Assembly: GCA_904063045.1 (NCBI GenBank)
Contig: CAJFCJ010000031.1
Span: 310,001 to 374,000, forward strand
Length of the DNA stretch: 64,000 nt
From: Dimorphilus gyrociliatus
Lineage: Eukaryota > Annelida > Polychaeta > Dinophilidae
Direction: 5' to 3'
The notes beneath the pieces were generated by a model, which worked only from the letters and a program-made list of their open reading frames with translations, was not told the DNA's origin and ran no database searches. Both the position numbers and the translations under genes were made by a program. Below are positions 11,870 through 24,958 of this stretch, piece by piece (position 1 is the stretch's first letter; each line of letters begins with the position of its first letter).

Positions 11870-12645
11870 ATGTTACGCTGCACTCTGATCATTCTGTGTG
11901 TAAAAGCTTTGCATTCCCAAAAAACTCACAATGCATTTTCGCCATCAGTTCTAATTGGATTTCCTGAATACTGGAAGCCGTATACACTGCAGATCGCATT
12001 ATTATGTTCTTACGATCTCGAGTTTGCTAACGAAACAGTTGGAAAAGTTGTTCCTGGAGACGATCAAAGACCAGAAGTGGCTCTTATTGATTTTCAATCG
12101 AAAGATTTGTATGAAGAATATAAAAAGAGAATATCAACTAAAAATAGAGGTGGTGAAACAAATCCATTTGCATTTTACGTCAAGAAAACCAATAATATAA
12201 TAGAATCAATACTCAATTCTCGTTGGATGAATTATTTTGAAAGTCAGTGGTTTCGACACAGCTTAAATGCTTGCGAATGGAATTACTACACTTACAAAAA
12301 GTTAATAGGTATAATTTAAAAACTCTTTTAAGATGTATCCGATAAAAGAAATTATCAATTTTATTATCAAATTTAGATCTGCCGTCATCTTACGACCTTA
12401 TAAGAAATAAATGGTGCCCTAAGCCCGCTAACGAAACCACTTGCAATAATACAATGGAATTAAATGTTGTATACAACACTTCATGTTTGGATAGATCAAA
12501 AATTTCTAGTGTGCATCTTAATATCCCGCCTAAATCAATTTGCTATAGTACAGCTAGTAGGAGCGCTCGTTGTAATTCTTGTATGTATAAAATTGTTGGT
12601 ACTATTTTCTTCATATACCTTTCGTTTATTGTAACATGTATATAA
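11870..12645 (+). CDS. Orphan secreted, probably GPI-anchored protein
   Basis: Two exons, 11870-12308 and 12377-12645, joined in phase (KKLI / DLPSS) across a 68-bp GT-AG intron. The total is about 235 residues. The N-terminus MLRCTLIILCVKALHSQ is a signal peptide. The middle is a Cys-containing ectodomain with N-glycosylation sequons (NETV, NETT, NNT). The last 18 residues (KIVGTIFFIYLSFIVTCI) are hydrophobic with no cytoplasmic tail, as for a GPI-attachment signal. I recognise no domain. The exon join is supported by continuous cysteine-rich sequence on both sides. I take it to be a lineage-specific surface protein; the function is unknown. Confidence 0.65.
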
Positions 12646-12998
12646 TATGAAAAAAAAAAAACAAAGTCTGATTATATATACAACATCAAAGCTGCTGCTG
12701 ATGTCCACTGTTTTCGATGCTATCACTGCTGTTTGCACGTTTGTCCGTCTTTATTCTGAAATAATCACGCGCGTTCAAAAAAAATTTTTTATAAATGCAC
12801 TGAATAATCAAGTGTATTTTTTTAGAATGAAACATATTACGCTACAAAATTACACACAGGAAGCGTTAAGCAGCACGAGAATATCGAATGGTGATAAAGT
12901 ATATATTTATATTAAATATATAAGCTTTAAAGAACATGCACAATACTACGAAATCTTTTCCTGAACACAAACAAGTCGAAATTTTTGGCTTTCTATAA
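12646..12998. other. Convergent spacer
   Basis: About 350 bp between the orphan gene's stop and the NAP1L stop. An open frame at 12647-12964 begins with a lysine run and lacks any family features; I regard it as chance. Probably the two 3' UTRs. Confidence 0.45.
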
Positions 12999-14484
12999 CT
13001 ATACCTTCATTTCATAATCTGAATCGTTTTCTTCGTCATAGTCTTCTTCCTTTTCTTCATCTTCGTAATCCTCCTAATAAAAACGAAAGTATTTTATTTG
13101 GTGAAGGTATACAAACGTATTAAAAAGATTATCAAGGTCTTACATCATCTCCATCTTCTTCAAGCGCTTCGCCAGTGAAATAAAGAACAGCTCTCGGTAT
13201 TAGTCTTTCACGAATGAAGTGTCCGACTTCGTAATCAGAAGCCAATAGCATATCAGTTTCCTCTTCATTTGCTTCATCTTCTCCTTCAGTATGTTTAGGG
13301 GGATCGAAAAAATTGAAGAAAGAATCTCTTTTCACTGTTTTCGTGACAGTCCTACGGGACCCATGAGATTTATGCTTTTGTGTTTTCCTAACCACTTTTA
13401 CGGTAGCATTTTTATCTTTCTTCCAATCGATTTCGCATCTGAAATACATAAATAATGTAATACATGAATAATTTTATAAAAATAACAAACTATATTGCAC
13501 ATAAAATTTGATATAATTGTTATATTATGGATTTTTCATCATATCACAATGTTGTTATAACTACTTCAAAATAGTCTAGTAAAGTAGCTATAACAACAAA
13601 GACAAAATATAAATTGTTTAACGAACCCTTTACAGGCTACGATCTCCGCTCCTTCATATACTAAAGAGTCTTTGTCGTCTGGTTTGATGCAGAGGGTATA
13701 GTCTTTGGTCAAAACTTTATTAGTAAAATATTCATTTTCAGCAAAGACAAACTCCAAAGTGAATCCAGGATTGGATAAATCTCTCATAACCACTCGAATA
13801 TCTGTTAGACTTTCTAGAATTGGTTCGTCGTGCTCTTGTAGCATTTCATTCAGCAATGGTACATTTTTGAAAATGGTTAACCAAAAAGTGGGAACCCCAG
13901 TAATGTTCTTCTCTTCTTCTTCTTTGTTTTCTTTTTCTTTATCTTTCGATTCTTCTTCCTCCTCCTCCTCTTCTTCTTCCTCTTGATCAGTTGGCCAATC
14001 GCAGTCAGAATCAGTCGGTTCCACATTTCCGTTTAGAATATTAAATCGCTGTGAAATAAATATATATTTGTAGTGCTTATTTTCTTTGAATGAATAACAA
14101 TTTCAAACATACTTGTTCTCGAAGGGGTTCCAAATTTTTAGCTAACCTACATTCCAGCTCGTGCAACTCTTCGTGGAATGTACCTTCAATCATGTGCATT
14201 TTATGCTGCAGCTTTTTTAGGGCTCTAATACGTCTCTTTACAGCCTTGGGCAAATTTTCTATATAGCCGGATGATAGGCCAACCATGTTGTCCATGTTCT
14301 TCTGCACGGCCGCCAGAAATCCGGGATCTTTAAGTAGCTGTGCACTGAAGTCTTTAACAGTTTCCTCTGAAAAAAAATCGAAAGTTTTTAGATGCTCGAG
14401 AATGGTACATTATAAAGATCAATACTAACGTTGAGCTTGTTCAGTATCTCCAGTAGTTTCTATTGAAGTTTCTTCCTCCGCCAT
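12999..14484 (-). CDS. NAP1L: Nucleosome assembly protein 1-like histone chaperone
   Basis: Minus-strand gene of about five exons, start MAEEETSIETTGDTEQAQ at 14484. NAP1-family proteins carry H2A-H2B and shuttle between cytoplasm and nucleus. The N-terminal helix (KRRIRALKKLQHKM, GTFHEELHELE) is the dimerisation helix. An acidic insert of mainly Glu (about 13930-13985) follows. The earmuff core then reads VPTFWLTIFKNVPLLNEMLQ and NEYFTNKVLTKDY, with the later exon FFNFFDPPKH and SDYEVGHFIRERLIPRAVLYFTGEA. The last exon is an acidic tail ending SDYEMKV-stop. Vertebrate NAP1L1/4 end in a prenylation CaaX box; none is present here. Length is about 370 residues, normal for the family. The DEPDC5 gene starts 540 bp away on the other strand. 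Confidence 0.93.
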
Positions 14485-15024
14485 AATACCTATTTAATAT
14501 TAAACTTATATTAATCGTTTATATTTTGGATATTAATAAATTAGGGGGATAGTTAAGTCACGCTCAGCAAACTGCCACCACGTGAAGCGGCTAAGTGAAG
14601 ATATTAGTCACGTTAGGCTTAAAAACGCCTTAAATATATATAATGCGCTCGATGATGTTGATAGAATGTATTATTCACTCACTGTCTAGACGTATGCTAT
14701 AAAAATTTAAATCAGAAACACGATAAAAATGCTTTATTACGTTTTTCCTCTCCGAAGAAGTGTATGAAGGCAGCGTTAAGTGTTAAAGGACCGGTGATTG
14801 GCTACTTTTCCAAAACATCCAATCAGCATTGACTTCCTAAAATGGCGCTAATCGTTTACGATTCACAAAGAATATCTTAAATATATAAACTACCAGTTAA
14901 TGCTGGCCTGCAACCGTAAAACACACAGGGGAAATGGGCGATATAAGCCTAAAAATGCAACTTTTATAAAATCAACTTTTTAACAATTTTGAAAGTATAT
15001 CGTAGTAGTTTGCTCTGTGAAAGG
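14485..15024. promoter_or_regulatory. Divergent promoter with paired CCAAT boxes, NAP1L / DEPDC5
   Basis: 540 bp between two divergent start codons. It contains CACCACGTGAAG (E-box, about 14578), CGGTGATTGG at 14792-14801 (a reverse CCAAT box), CCAATCAG at 14819-14826 (a forward CCAAT box) and ATGGCGC at 14842-14848. Two opposed CCAAT boxes are the classic NF-Y layout of bidirectional housekeeping promoters. The same 10-mer CGGTGATTGG and a facing CCAATCA recur in the ATXN2/ELOVL divergent promoter. Confidence 0.55.
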
Positions 15025-15904
15025 ATGGCGTCTGAAAAGATTGCAATGAAAAACAAATTGAAATCTGTCAAAATAAGCTCCCACACAAGCAAAAGTGCTA
15101 ATCAAAGTATAGTACTAATTTTCGAAGTGAGTATGTGTAAGACTAATATATGACCTATAATCCATATAGATTCCGATATACTAGTGTCAAAAGATACATG
15201 TGCATTTGATGAGTCGGATCTCATTAAACTTATTGTGACAAAATTCCAAATTCCCAACGGAAAAGAAATACTTTTGTATGTACTTTAAGTAATTTTTAAG
15301 AAGTGTTACTAATTAATTAAAAATGTAACCATTTCAGAAGTCTTGTCATGCAGCCAGCTATATCTGAACCATCCAGCAGAGCAAACACAAGCTCAGGTAA
15401 ATTTATAATTACTATAATTTAGTTTTGTTATAGCTTTTAATAAATAGCTATTCTACTATATTTTCCAAAATTGTAACTTTTAAAAAAAATTACTATAAAT
15501 AAAAACAGAAACAGTGAGTGTCTCTAGTGAATTGGCAAATGAATTCCATTTAAAAAGATATCATGACGCCTTAATACAAGTTGTCAATTCTAAGGTAACG
15601 AATCTTTTTTTTATTTATTAACATTTGTATAAAAAAAATCCAGGAAAAAAATAATAACTCAGAGCAAACTTAAAACCTCCTGAGTACTAATATACCGTTA
15701 TAATGCTAAATTTGTTTTTTTACTATTATAATTGGCCTATGCATATTTTAAAAATTTTTGTTCTTTTACATCTTTTATTATTATTATTATTATTACATTT
15801 TAGGTGTATACCGTGGATTTTGTGGAAGTTACATTCAAAGATCAATATTTTAGTAGAACGGATATGATGAGATTAAAAGAACGCTTGGTAAATGAAAAAG
15901 GATA

Positions 15905-15935
<31 letters not shown>

Positions 15936-18900
15936 GGCTGTTAAAAAAAATAGTAATAATCTAATTTTTTTACTGTTTAGACAAATACATGCGTTTATTT
16001 GAATAAAAAAATAGAATTTTCCGGCTTAAGGTTTGTAAAAAAAAAAAAACAAACAAAAAAATAGTAATACTAATATATTTTTAATAGAGTTCAAGTAGCG
16101 GAGATTTGGAGAGGTGGCAAGAGAGTTAGTAGTGGATATGTTTCGGAAACTAGTCGTGTAGCATTTAGATCTTATACAGCCCAAGTGAATATCTTTATAC
16201 AAATGTCGTCGGAAATGTGGAATTCCGATACGAATGGTTATTTATATTATGAAAGAGCGTTAGACGGATTTTTAACTGATTTATTTGATACATGGCAAGA
16301 TAAGCATTGCAATCATGACGTTACAATCACTCTATTCTCAAGAGTTTATTATACGAATATTTGCTCCAGAAGTGAGTAATTAACGCTTTTCTTTAATTAC
16401 ATGTATATTTTTTTCTATTTTACATTCGCTATAACACACCTCCATCCTCCTCCGTTACCCATGCCTCTTTTCACATTCCTCTATTTGTTTTGATTTTAGA
16501 CAAGAAATTAAATAATGTATTATTTATGATAAATAGCTCAACTACCACCTGCAATGCAAGAATGTATTCAACAAAATAGCGATGGAGAGTTTTTTGAAGA
16601 TTTCTATAGGTATAATAACGTTTTAAAATACGATACCTTTTAGCTTTTTCCGCAAAATAATTTCCTTATTGATTCTTTTCTATCTATTTGATAGAGTTGT
16701 TGTACAAAATGAACGATACGACGATTGGACTCCAGTTATTAATACTTTAAGAAGGATTATGAAAAATTATCGTACTAGTATATATAAATACTACGAGAAT
16801 TCGATAAAAAGTACTTTATTGCAAAAGCCTGTTATAGTAATATCAAATTCAATAAAAGGGAACGTTTTAGAAGTTCTTAATATGAGCTTGAACGGTATGA
16901 TTTACGGATAAACCGTTTTAGAATACGTTTTAGAATATTTTTTTTAACAATATTTTTCATTTATCCTCAATAGTTTTTGAGAAATATTATCTTGATCGAT
17001 GTTTAGATCGAACTGGTAAAGTTTCGATTGTTGTTTCACCCGGTGCTGGCCTCTTTGATGTTTGTAGTGATATGGTACGTGTTACCAGACAGAGGACTTT
17101 GGATTGCGGTAATTGCTCGGATTTAGTTTGTTTGGGTCAACAACCCCTACATGCTGTACCGCTGCTAAGGGTCAGGAATTTTTCAACAAGACAAAGTGAC
17201 TACGATTACGTTGTACCAAATTGGATAAATCATAGTTTTTATTCAACAGTTGTCGGAACTGGTTTGTTTTCATAATTTTTAAAAGAACAGCTTTTTTTTT
17301 TAATTATAATTTTGCTAATTTAAAAACATCTGCAGGTAGAAATAAACAATTCCGTCCGAGAATTTCCATTCCAATGCTAGTTAATAGGAAAGATGGACTT
17401 CATGTGCCAACCGAGAATTCTTTGAACAAAGCTGAAAATCAATCGAGTGCTACTCGCTATAAAATTCCAAGTAAATTTTAAAGGATTTTTTCTTTGAAGT
17501 AATAGAATATAATCCCCATTCTCAGTTCTCTTACCATTTTCTTCCGTCGTTTTCCTCTTTCTATCCTTAGTGATTTTCACTTTCTTTGAAAATATCTTTA
17601 TGTTTAAGCTCTCTGTTTTGTTAATTTAAAAAATAAATTAGCAAAGAAAAACCTAATCGTTTTAATATTAATCAAATTTAATAAAACAGCTCCGAGGAAA
17701 ACAAGAAATAGAATATGTAATGGAAAGGGGAAATTTACTAAAGAAGGGTATGAGGATATTGGAGATGAATATTTCGAAGAACACGATAGGAAAATTTTTC
17801 GAAGGCTTAATACAAACAACTCTGAGTCGAATTTAGTGAAGATAAGCAATGGTATTCCTAAGAAGACGCTACCTACTTCAAGGAGTCCAACGAAAAGGTC
17901 CAGTCGCCAACGTCATAATTCTTTTCCTGAACAGACCCGTAAACAGGGATTGGTTAAGCGATCAGTATCATTCGATTCGCCAACTAAGCGAAATGACGAT
18001 ATAAGCAAGAAAAATGAGGATGTTGAATCTGTAACTAAAAGTATTAATCCTTTTATACCGTCTCCCATTCACGTAAAAGTCGCCATGACGCCGAGTAGAC
18101 GGCGATGGACTCACGCTTTCCCAATTAACCGTCATGGTAATAGCATTCAGTTACATCACAAGCCGATTGACTTGAATTGTCAAAGGAATTACTCTGAGGA
18201 CGATTTAGCAAATAAAGGCTTAGAATTAACGGATAATTATGTATGGGGCGTGACGGGAGAACAAAGTTGGTCAGCTGAAATATCTACCGGTGTTGATTGG
18301 AAAGCGCTTTGCTTACCTGCGTGTTTTCCTCTAACTACCGATTTTTTACCATCGGATAGGGTTTTAAACAGTTGCTCATTTTCCCAAAACGACTACCTTT
18401 ACGATCCCAGGGACTTTCTTTTTTCTCTCGAAGCCTATAATGCAGAACAGTTGTTAAAAGAATTTATGTACCAAAGACTATCTCACGGCTATCAAGCGAT
18501 AACCGTTGACAAGAAAAGCTGTCGCTATTTATCTTTAGGTGAAACTGTTCATAAAATGGCGATAGATAGATCGGAGAACGGGGATAAAGTAAAAATAACC
18601 ACCCATAAACCGAAAGCACGACCAACGAATACAATTTTATCCTATAAGTACCGTTTTCAAGTTCCGGATAGCATAAGCTACGACGTTTCCTGGACAGATT
18701 TTGTGTGTAAAGCTACGGACGATATAAATTGGACGTATCTTGATTCTTATTTAGCCTGTAAGGGAAGATCATTAGATTATACTGTTGACTCGTCAATGAA
18801 ATATTGGAGAATGAGATTTATATTGATACCCCCATATCATTATTCGCTGAGTAGGAAAATTATGGAAAACGATTTAAAACGATGCAATATTTATAACACT

Positions 18901-20397
18901 TTAAAGGATATAGACTGTAATAGAATGTGTACAACATTTACGGATACAATTGAAAGTTTATATCAATTAAAAAGGAAAAATAGTTTTCAAAAAACCGTTA
19001 AAAATTGTCCTAGAAACGTTTTGAAGCAAAGTTTATCGTTGAGTTTAACATCGAGTGAATTTGTATTAAATTACAGTTCAGATTATTCCATTATTGCTGC
19101 CGAAATGAAAGATAGCGCAACTTTTAAAGCTTTCAAATTTAAGAGTTGCGATATTAACTATTTTGTTGTTGCAGACGCGTGTGAGTGGTTAAAAAATAAG
19201 GTTGTCGACGTTAGTACAAACGAACAAGCCATAAAAGTATTACAAGAGATGTATAAGCAAAATCTAATAGATATTGCGTCACCGCATCAAGAAAATATTA
19301 GGGCATTAAAAATGGGCTTTTGCGTGCTATATTTAATCGATGAAAAAAAGAAATTGTTCAATAAGGATTTAAATCACTTTACCAAAATTGATTTTTGCGA
19401 AGAAGAATGGTACTTTCATTCGTTCAGCAAGAATGGATTTGAAAAGGATGCAAGGATCCCATCACACGAACCGAAATATGTCTTTTCGCGGTTGGACTGT
19501 AGTGAAATTGCTCACGGTAATCGTGAAGAGTGGTTGCATTTAAAGCACCATCCAAGCTATTGTCCATATACTGCCTTCGAATTAGAATTTCAGAGCGTAA
19601 ATTGTTCAGGTGCTACTTTATCAGATCTAATCGGTGCTTGGCACCGAAAGTCTTTACCAGCCAGTAAGCAAGAAAGAGAACCGGAAGATTGGTTGGATAC
19701 GGTGCATATTGTGCCGATCCCTTGCGATCCCTTCGCTCTGCCGTACACGGAAAATTCTGATCCACTTCGAGGACCAATATTCGTCCCATTAAATATTCAC
19801 TCTGTTTGCGACAAACAATTACATCCATTCGAAGACTATGAACCATCTACAAGGGAAAATCGTTTGAAACTCTTTCAGGAAAAAATTTTGCTTAGCTTTG
19901 GATTCCTACCAATTGGGATCCATGCCAATCAGAAAAATCAGAATATTCAAGATCAGTATATACACGCTAGTGGCGGCATGCTGGCTCTAATACCAGATAT
20001 GAGAGCTTTACCTGCGTCTAGTCGGCCCGATTCATTACCAACAACGCCCAGACGTCAATCAAGGCGATTTATAAATTCGTCGTCGCATAATCTCTATATT
20101 GAATCGAGAATGAGTGGCGAGGCGCCTGGCGCTGGGTTTTTATGGGCTTGGAACTATATGCTAAACGGGAAATGGAGAAATAAGTCTACGGGTGACGAAG
20201 CCTTTCAAGATAAGATGTTAGCTGATTTTAGATTATTCTGCCAGAACAGCGAAAATCGTTTAGTAGAATTTTGGAACGAATGTAAATGTAGCGTTAAAAA
20301 AATGGGCCCAAGAAGAAGGTCATTTAGCGAACCGGCCAATTCAATAAAACAGAAAACAAGACCAACAGAAGCTCACAGAGACTCTTGCCAATTTTAA
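15025..20397 (+). CDS. DEPDC5: GATOR1 complex subunit DEPDC5 (Iml1)
   Basis: Many short exons followed by one long 3' exon reaching the stop at 20397. DEPDC5 is the GATOR1 subunit that restrains mTORC1 at the lysosome by promoting GTP hydrolysis on RagA/B. The start MASEKIAMKNKLKSVKIS lies at 15025. Family landmarks in order are TITLFSRVYYTN, the exon FYRVVVQNERYDDWTPVI, IVVSPGAGLFDV, LVCLGQQPLHAVPL, WINHSFY, TPSRRRWTHAFP, a DEP domain (FVVADACEWLKNK to GFCVLYLI, around 19160-19340) and the C-terminal GAGFLWAWNYMLNGKWRNK. The protein is about 1,200-1,300 residues, shorter than human DEPDC5 (about 1,600); the linkers are reduced. The gene is divergent from NAP1L. Small introns in the 5' half make individual exon borders less certain than the identity. 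Confidence 0.93.
15908..15937. repeat. (TA)n microsatellite in a DEPDC5 intron
   Basis: About 14 TA units just downstream of an exon. Simple repeat with no other signal. Confidence 0.9.
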
Positions 20398-22568
20398 AAT
20401 TTCACAAAATGGGATAGGAATAGTATTTAAAAAAATAATAATTATAATGACAAGAGTTATTAAAAATGAATATTATAATATTATTAATATAGTGGTGAAA
20501 TATGTATATATTAAAAATAGATTGCTATATATCTTATACGTATATACAGTATTATACGTGTGCATGTCCGTATATTGAATTTGCAATCTAATTTCTTAAT
20601 TGGAAAAGGGAAGAAGAAAGGTAGAGAGGAAAGAAAAGAAATTTTGTTTATCATTTATAACAGCTAGATTGATATTTATGTATACTGTATCAAAATAAGA
20701 TAAAGGTAAATTTGTTCTTCCTTTTCCTTTTCCCCTCCGCGTTGCCGTTTAATTTTTCTATATAGTTTTGTTTACTTGTAATAATAATAATAATCATAAT
20801 AATAATAATAGTAAGTATAATTCTGGTAATATGGGAATGTAGTGAATTTACTTGTTCGAATTAATAATAATTCTCTGGAATTTACTCAAATGAAATATAT
20901 CGATATATAGAATATATAAATAAATAAATATGTATATATATTCTATACTGAATAAAATAAATAACATACAAACAGGTTGAATAATGTATTGTGTATTAGA
21001 TATTGTCAACGAAAACAACATTATAAACATTCGCCTGCAGCCAGATGGCGTTGGAGCCGAGAAAAAAGTCATCAGCATAATTAATGCGCGCACGTTTGGA
21101 AAATTAGTTGAAGCAGAAAAGATTAACCTTAAACCTAAAAGTAGTGAAGACTTTAATCGAAAATCGTCTTAAAGCCTTGCATACTTTTAGACGAAAGGCG
21201 AATAGAGGCTATTAGAAAGCGTTGTTTTGTTTACATTTTAAAAGAAATGTTAAAGCATTCAGAACACACAAATTAGACGTATATACGTCAATCAGAAGCG
21301 TTCAGCAAACTAGGCGGATTAAGGTGAATTTTGAATGAAGTTGCGTGCGTTCGCTTCATTCTCAAAGTAATTTCCTTTTTCAATTAAAACGAAAAGCGTT
21401 TTTCTCTCGACGCCAGGATGTACATCTCTGCGTTCAACTGCAAAATAGTCTGAACGTTTAGATGTACACACCGGAGAAGAGAAGTTATTTCGTTTTCAAT
21501 ATGACGTATTGATACAAATATATACTTTTTCATATATATAATACATTCATAAATATATGTATAAATCTCCATATTTATATGAATATATATATATATATAT
21601 ATATGTATGTATATACCGTATATAAATGTGTAAATATCTACTAAAAGCATCCTAGATATATACGTGTATCTAAATAGGCAACTATAAAAAGCCAAATATA
21701 ATTTTTCAGGTTCAATCTTGTCTTCTCTTCGTCACTTCTATTAGAAAATTCAAAAGCTTCTTTTACAACTTCTGTTCGTGCACGCCTGTTTTGAATAAGG
21801 ATGTTGAATTATTGAAAATTTCTCGTTCATAATTATGCTTCGTCACTCAATAAATAATGAAAAACTTGGAGGAAGAGGTAAAAGAGAAGGTACCGGTAGG
21901 GGGAGAGAAGGAAGGGGGCGGGTATAGAAGCGGGATTAAAAATTTTAAAAAAAGGGGAGGAGACAAAGAGTAAGAGATTAACGATAAAAATGGGGAGATA
22001 TTTTTCCGAAGGCAAGAAACTATGCCAGAAGGTAAGGAGGGGCGCAAGGGGATGATTAAATTTATAAAGGTAGACTGTAAATTATGAATGAACGAGGAAA
22101 AGACACGAAAAGGGCAATAAAAAGAGTAAGGAAACAATTGGAAGAAGAAAAGAAGGAGAAGAAGAAGAAGAAGAAGCGGAAGAAGAGGAAGAAGACGGGG
22201 AATATATACGTAAAGTATATATATATATATATGGGAATATATCGAAAGGAAGAAAATTATAAGGTTAACAACAAAAATATATAATAAAGAAATAGGATTA
22301 TACCAATACAAATAAAATTGACCGACCGCGCAAAATTCAAACGCGTTAATCAGGAGTTTTTTTCTCTGCATTAAAAGCGTTGTGCGCGCCGTCACGCTCT
22401 ACTGCAACGGAAAGTCAGGAGTGAATGATATACGTTTCGCAAAAGGCGAAACGACGCAAAAACGCCTTTTTACATAATCGATAAGTAGCAGGTAACTGGA
22501 ACGTCAATGTTCAGTTTGAACAAGACTTCTGTTTGTCTTGTTTGACAAGAACGATTTTTTCTTCACCG

Positions 22569-22606
<38 letters not shown>

Positions 22607-22614
22607 CATATATA

Positions 22615-22652
<38 letters not shown>

Positions 22653-24958
22653 CGGTACACCAATACACTGTATATGAAAATATGAAAAAAAAGTTGGAGA
22701 AAGAGTTGACGTAATTGTTGTCTGCTTACTTAATTAGATTATACAATTAAAGAAAAGTTTAAAGAAATACCATAATAAAGTATTATAGGCGTTGAAGAGT
22801 CGTCTTCGGAGGTTGGCAATTGAATGAATAAAAGTTGCAAGCCAAAACTCGCTATATATAAGAAGATTTGCGGTTGAATGCAACTAACTACACGTTAATC
22901 TACGTGTCCTAACTTGAAGAGAGAAGGGAGTATAAGTTAAAGAAAGAATGTTTAAATACTTACGAAAGCATGAACGGTTGTAGTTTAAATATACGCACCT
23001 CCTCCTCGGCCGAAAATCCCCGACTGGCCGTCCAGAAGTAAACGCACGGTTTTAGCGCCATATCACCTTGACAACGCCGGTAAACATTGCCATATTCTCT
23101 CCCCTTCCCCCTCCCCCCTCACCGCTACTTCTTCAAATGCCCTGAACGATTAATATGCAAATGCGTAAACCGGCGACGTGCACGAACTCGTTCGTTGGCT
23201 GTCCGGAGTGCGGCGTTCAAAGCGTCACCCGACAGTATAGCGTCGCTTTTTGGCGCCTATACGTGTTCGGGCCGATCGAAGGCGGCTGGAAAACGAGCAT
23301 TGACAATAATGAATTAGTGATTAGGGCGGTCGCCTAATTGTTCTCTACATTCTTATCAACTAACAATAGATCGTTTGATTCAACTTTATACAGGTCGCAA
23401 TGGAATTCGATATTCTTTGTTACCCCATTTTATTATTATTACTATTATTTCTCCTCTCTTTTCGTATTCTCTATTGTTTATAACAGAATGGCGACCTCCG
23501 CTGACTAGTCTAATAATTCATAACTCTGATCAAACTTTACTATATTCCCTTTTCCCTAAAGCGCCGTCAATCGTTGATCAATAATAGAAATTTCAATTCT
23601 TTTACTTAAAGCTTCTACCTTCTACTCTTTCTGTCAATCGATATGCGTTCAATTGATCGGAACGCGAACTGCATTCAAACTGCCTCGCTACGCCAATCAA
23701 TTTTCGTTCAAGCACCATTCGACTCGATCGAAGACAATGGATTAAATCGCAATTTTCTCGTTCACTCTTTTTTTTCTTTCTTGCTTTATTTATTCTTTCT
23801 GTCTATCTATCTTCAACCTTTATAATACATATTTATGTATCAGTTGCGTTCGCGCAGTTCTTACTACTTGATTATTAATTAGTGGCGCATAAATTATTGC
23901 TTATAATACTACAATATGCGACAACGAAGCTTTTGTTAGTTTATATATAAGATATTTATACAAATATCAATTTTTTAAAAGATATGTATTATTGTAAAAA
24001 TGAAAGAATGAATTACACTCCCCAAATCTTCAAAATTGCACACAAACTTAGGTCTATTCCTTTCAAATCAGCTCAGAATAAGATTTAATCCCTAATCATC
24101 TGCTTGTACTTGTATGTGCGCTATACTCGTTTATAGGTATATAATCCGTTTATAAAACTGTTCAAAACTCTATAAATTACGATATGTGTATGTACATAAG
24201 AAAGAAAAACTGCAATTGAATTGACGTCCTGCAGCGCAACCGCACTCAGTCCGCTAAAACTGCAATCAATTTCACATTTCAAAATGAAATTTCCTCTACT
24301 ATTATACAAAGGCTTCATCAACATAACAATAAATCATTGATTCGACTTCGACTAGCTCTAATGCTACTTATATACTGTTCAAAATTTTTTCTCCTTTTAC
24401 TCATTCTCTTAGCCCCATTTTACCCCTTACTTCTCTTAATTCTATATATTGCGGTCTAGTACAAGCATATTATACGACACAGGCTTATTGTTCAACTTAA
24501 GAAGATTTCTATTGAATTTTTATTGCCTGTTCAAACCGTTTCGTAGTTTCAATCTATAATAAAAGTGACGACCTATGGCGCGTAGGGTGCAAAATCAATG
24601 CAAGTTTTTGCAGTTGCCAAGCGCCTTTTAACAGTTTTTTTTAAACGGACTAAGGTGTATAATTACTAATTAACATAAACCGTCGATTAAACGACCGTCG
24701 TTGACGCGTTATATTGAAGAGATGATATGCCCCCGCAAGGTAACGACAATCATTTAGGCCTACTGAAACAAAAAAAAGCATTCTTTTCAGAATAACTAAT
24801 GAAATTACTAACGCCACCTATAATCTATCTAATAAACTACTAACTTCCGGCAAATTACACTAAGCAAAATTGCTCGCTTGATAAGGTAAACGCATACATT
24901 ATTTCCCTAATGTTGATAATTTTATTCTTGATCTTATAAAATAAGATATCGAAAAGTG
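20398..24958. other. 4.6-kb gene-free, low-complexity region
   Basis: From the DEPDC5 stop to the PSPH start I find no recognisable protein-coding gene. It holds TA tracts (21580-21606, 22571-22649), a purine-rich GAA/GGA segment (22080-22205) and a GC-richer island at about 22980-23320 with many CpG dinucleotides (see the hairpin finding at 23199-23235). The rest is AT-rich. The island may be a promoter or other regulatory element. Short open frames here (for example 20984-21172 and 23087-23317) show no family features. Confidence 0.5.
22571..22649. repeat. Two adjacent (TA)n microsatellites
   Basis: Two runs of about 16 TA units each, separated by about 15 bases (agaatcatatataccta). They can form cruciform or slipped structures. 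Confidence 0.9.

Noticed and set aside
12647-12964. 105-codon frame after the orphan secreted gene
   Set aside because: Starts with a lysine homopolymer from an A-run; no family features; lies in a convergent 3' spacer.
20984-21172. 62-codon frame (LDIVNENNIINIRLQPDGVG...)
   Set aside because: Looks mildly protein-like and contains a CAGATGGCG motif, but has no recognisable family, no splice partner and sits in low-complexity DNA.
23087-23317. 76-codon Arg/Ala-rich frame
   Set aside because: Product of a CpG-rich island; no family features and two overlapping frames are equally open.
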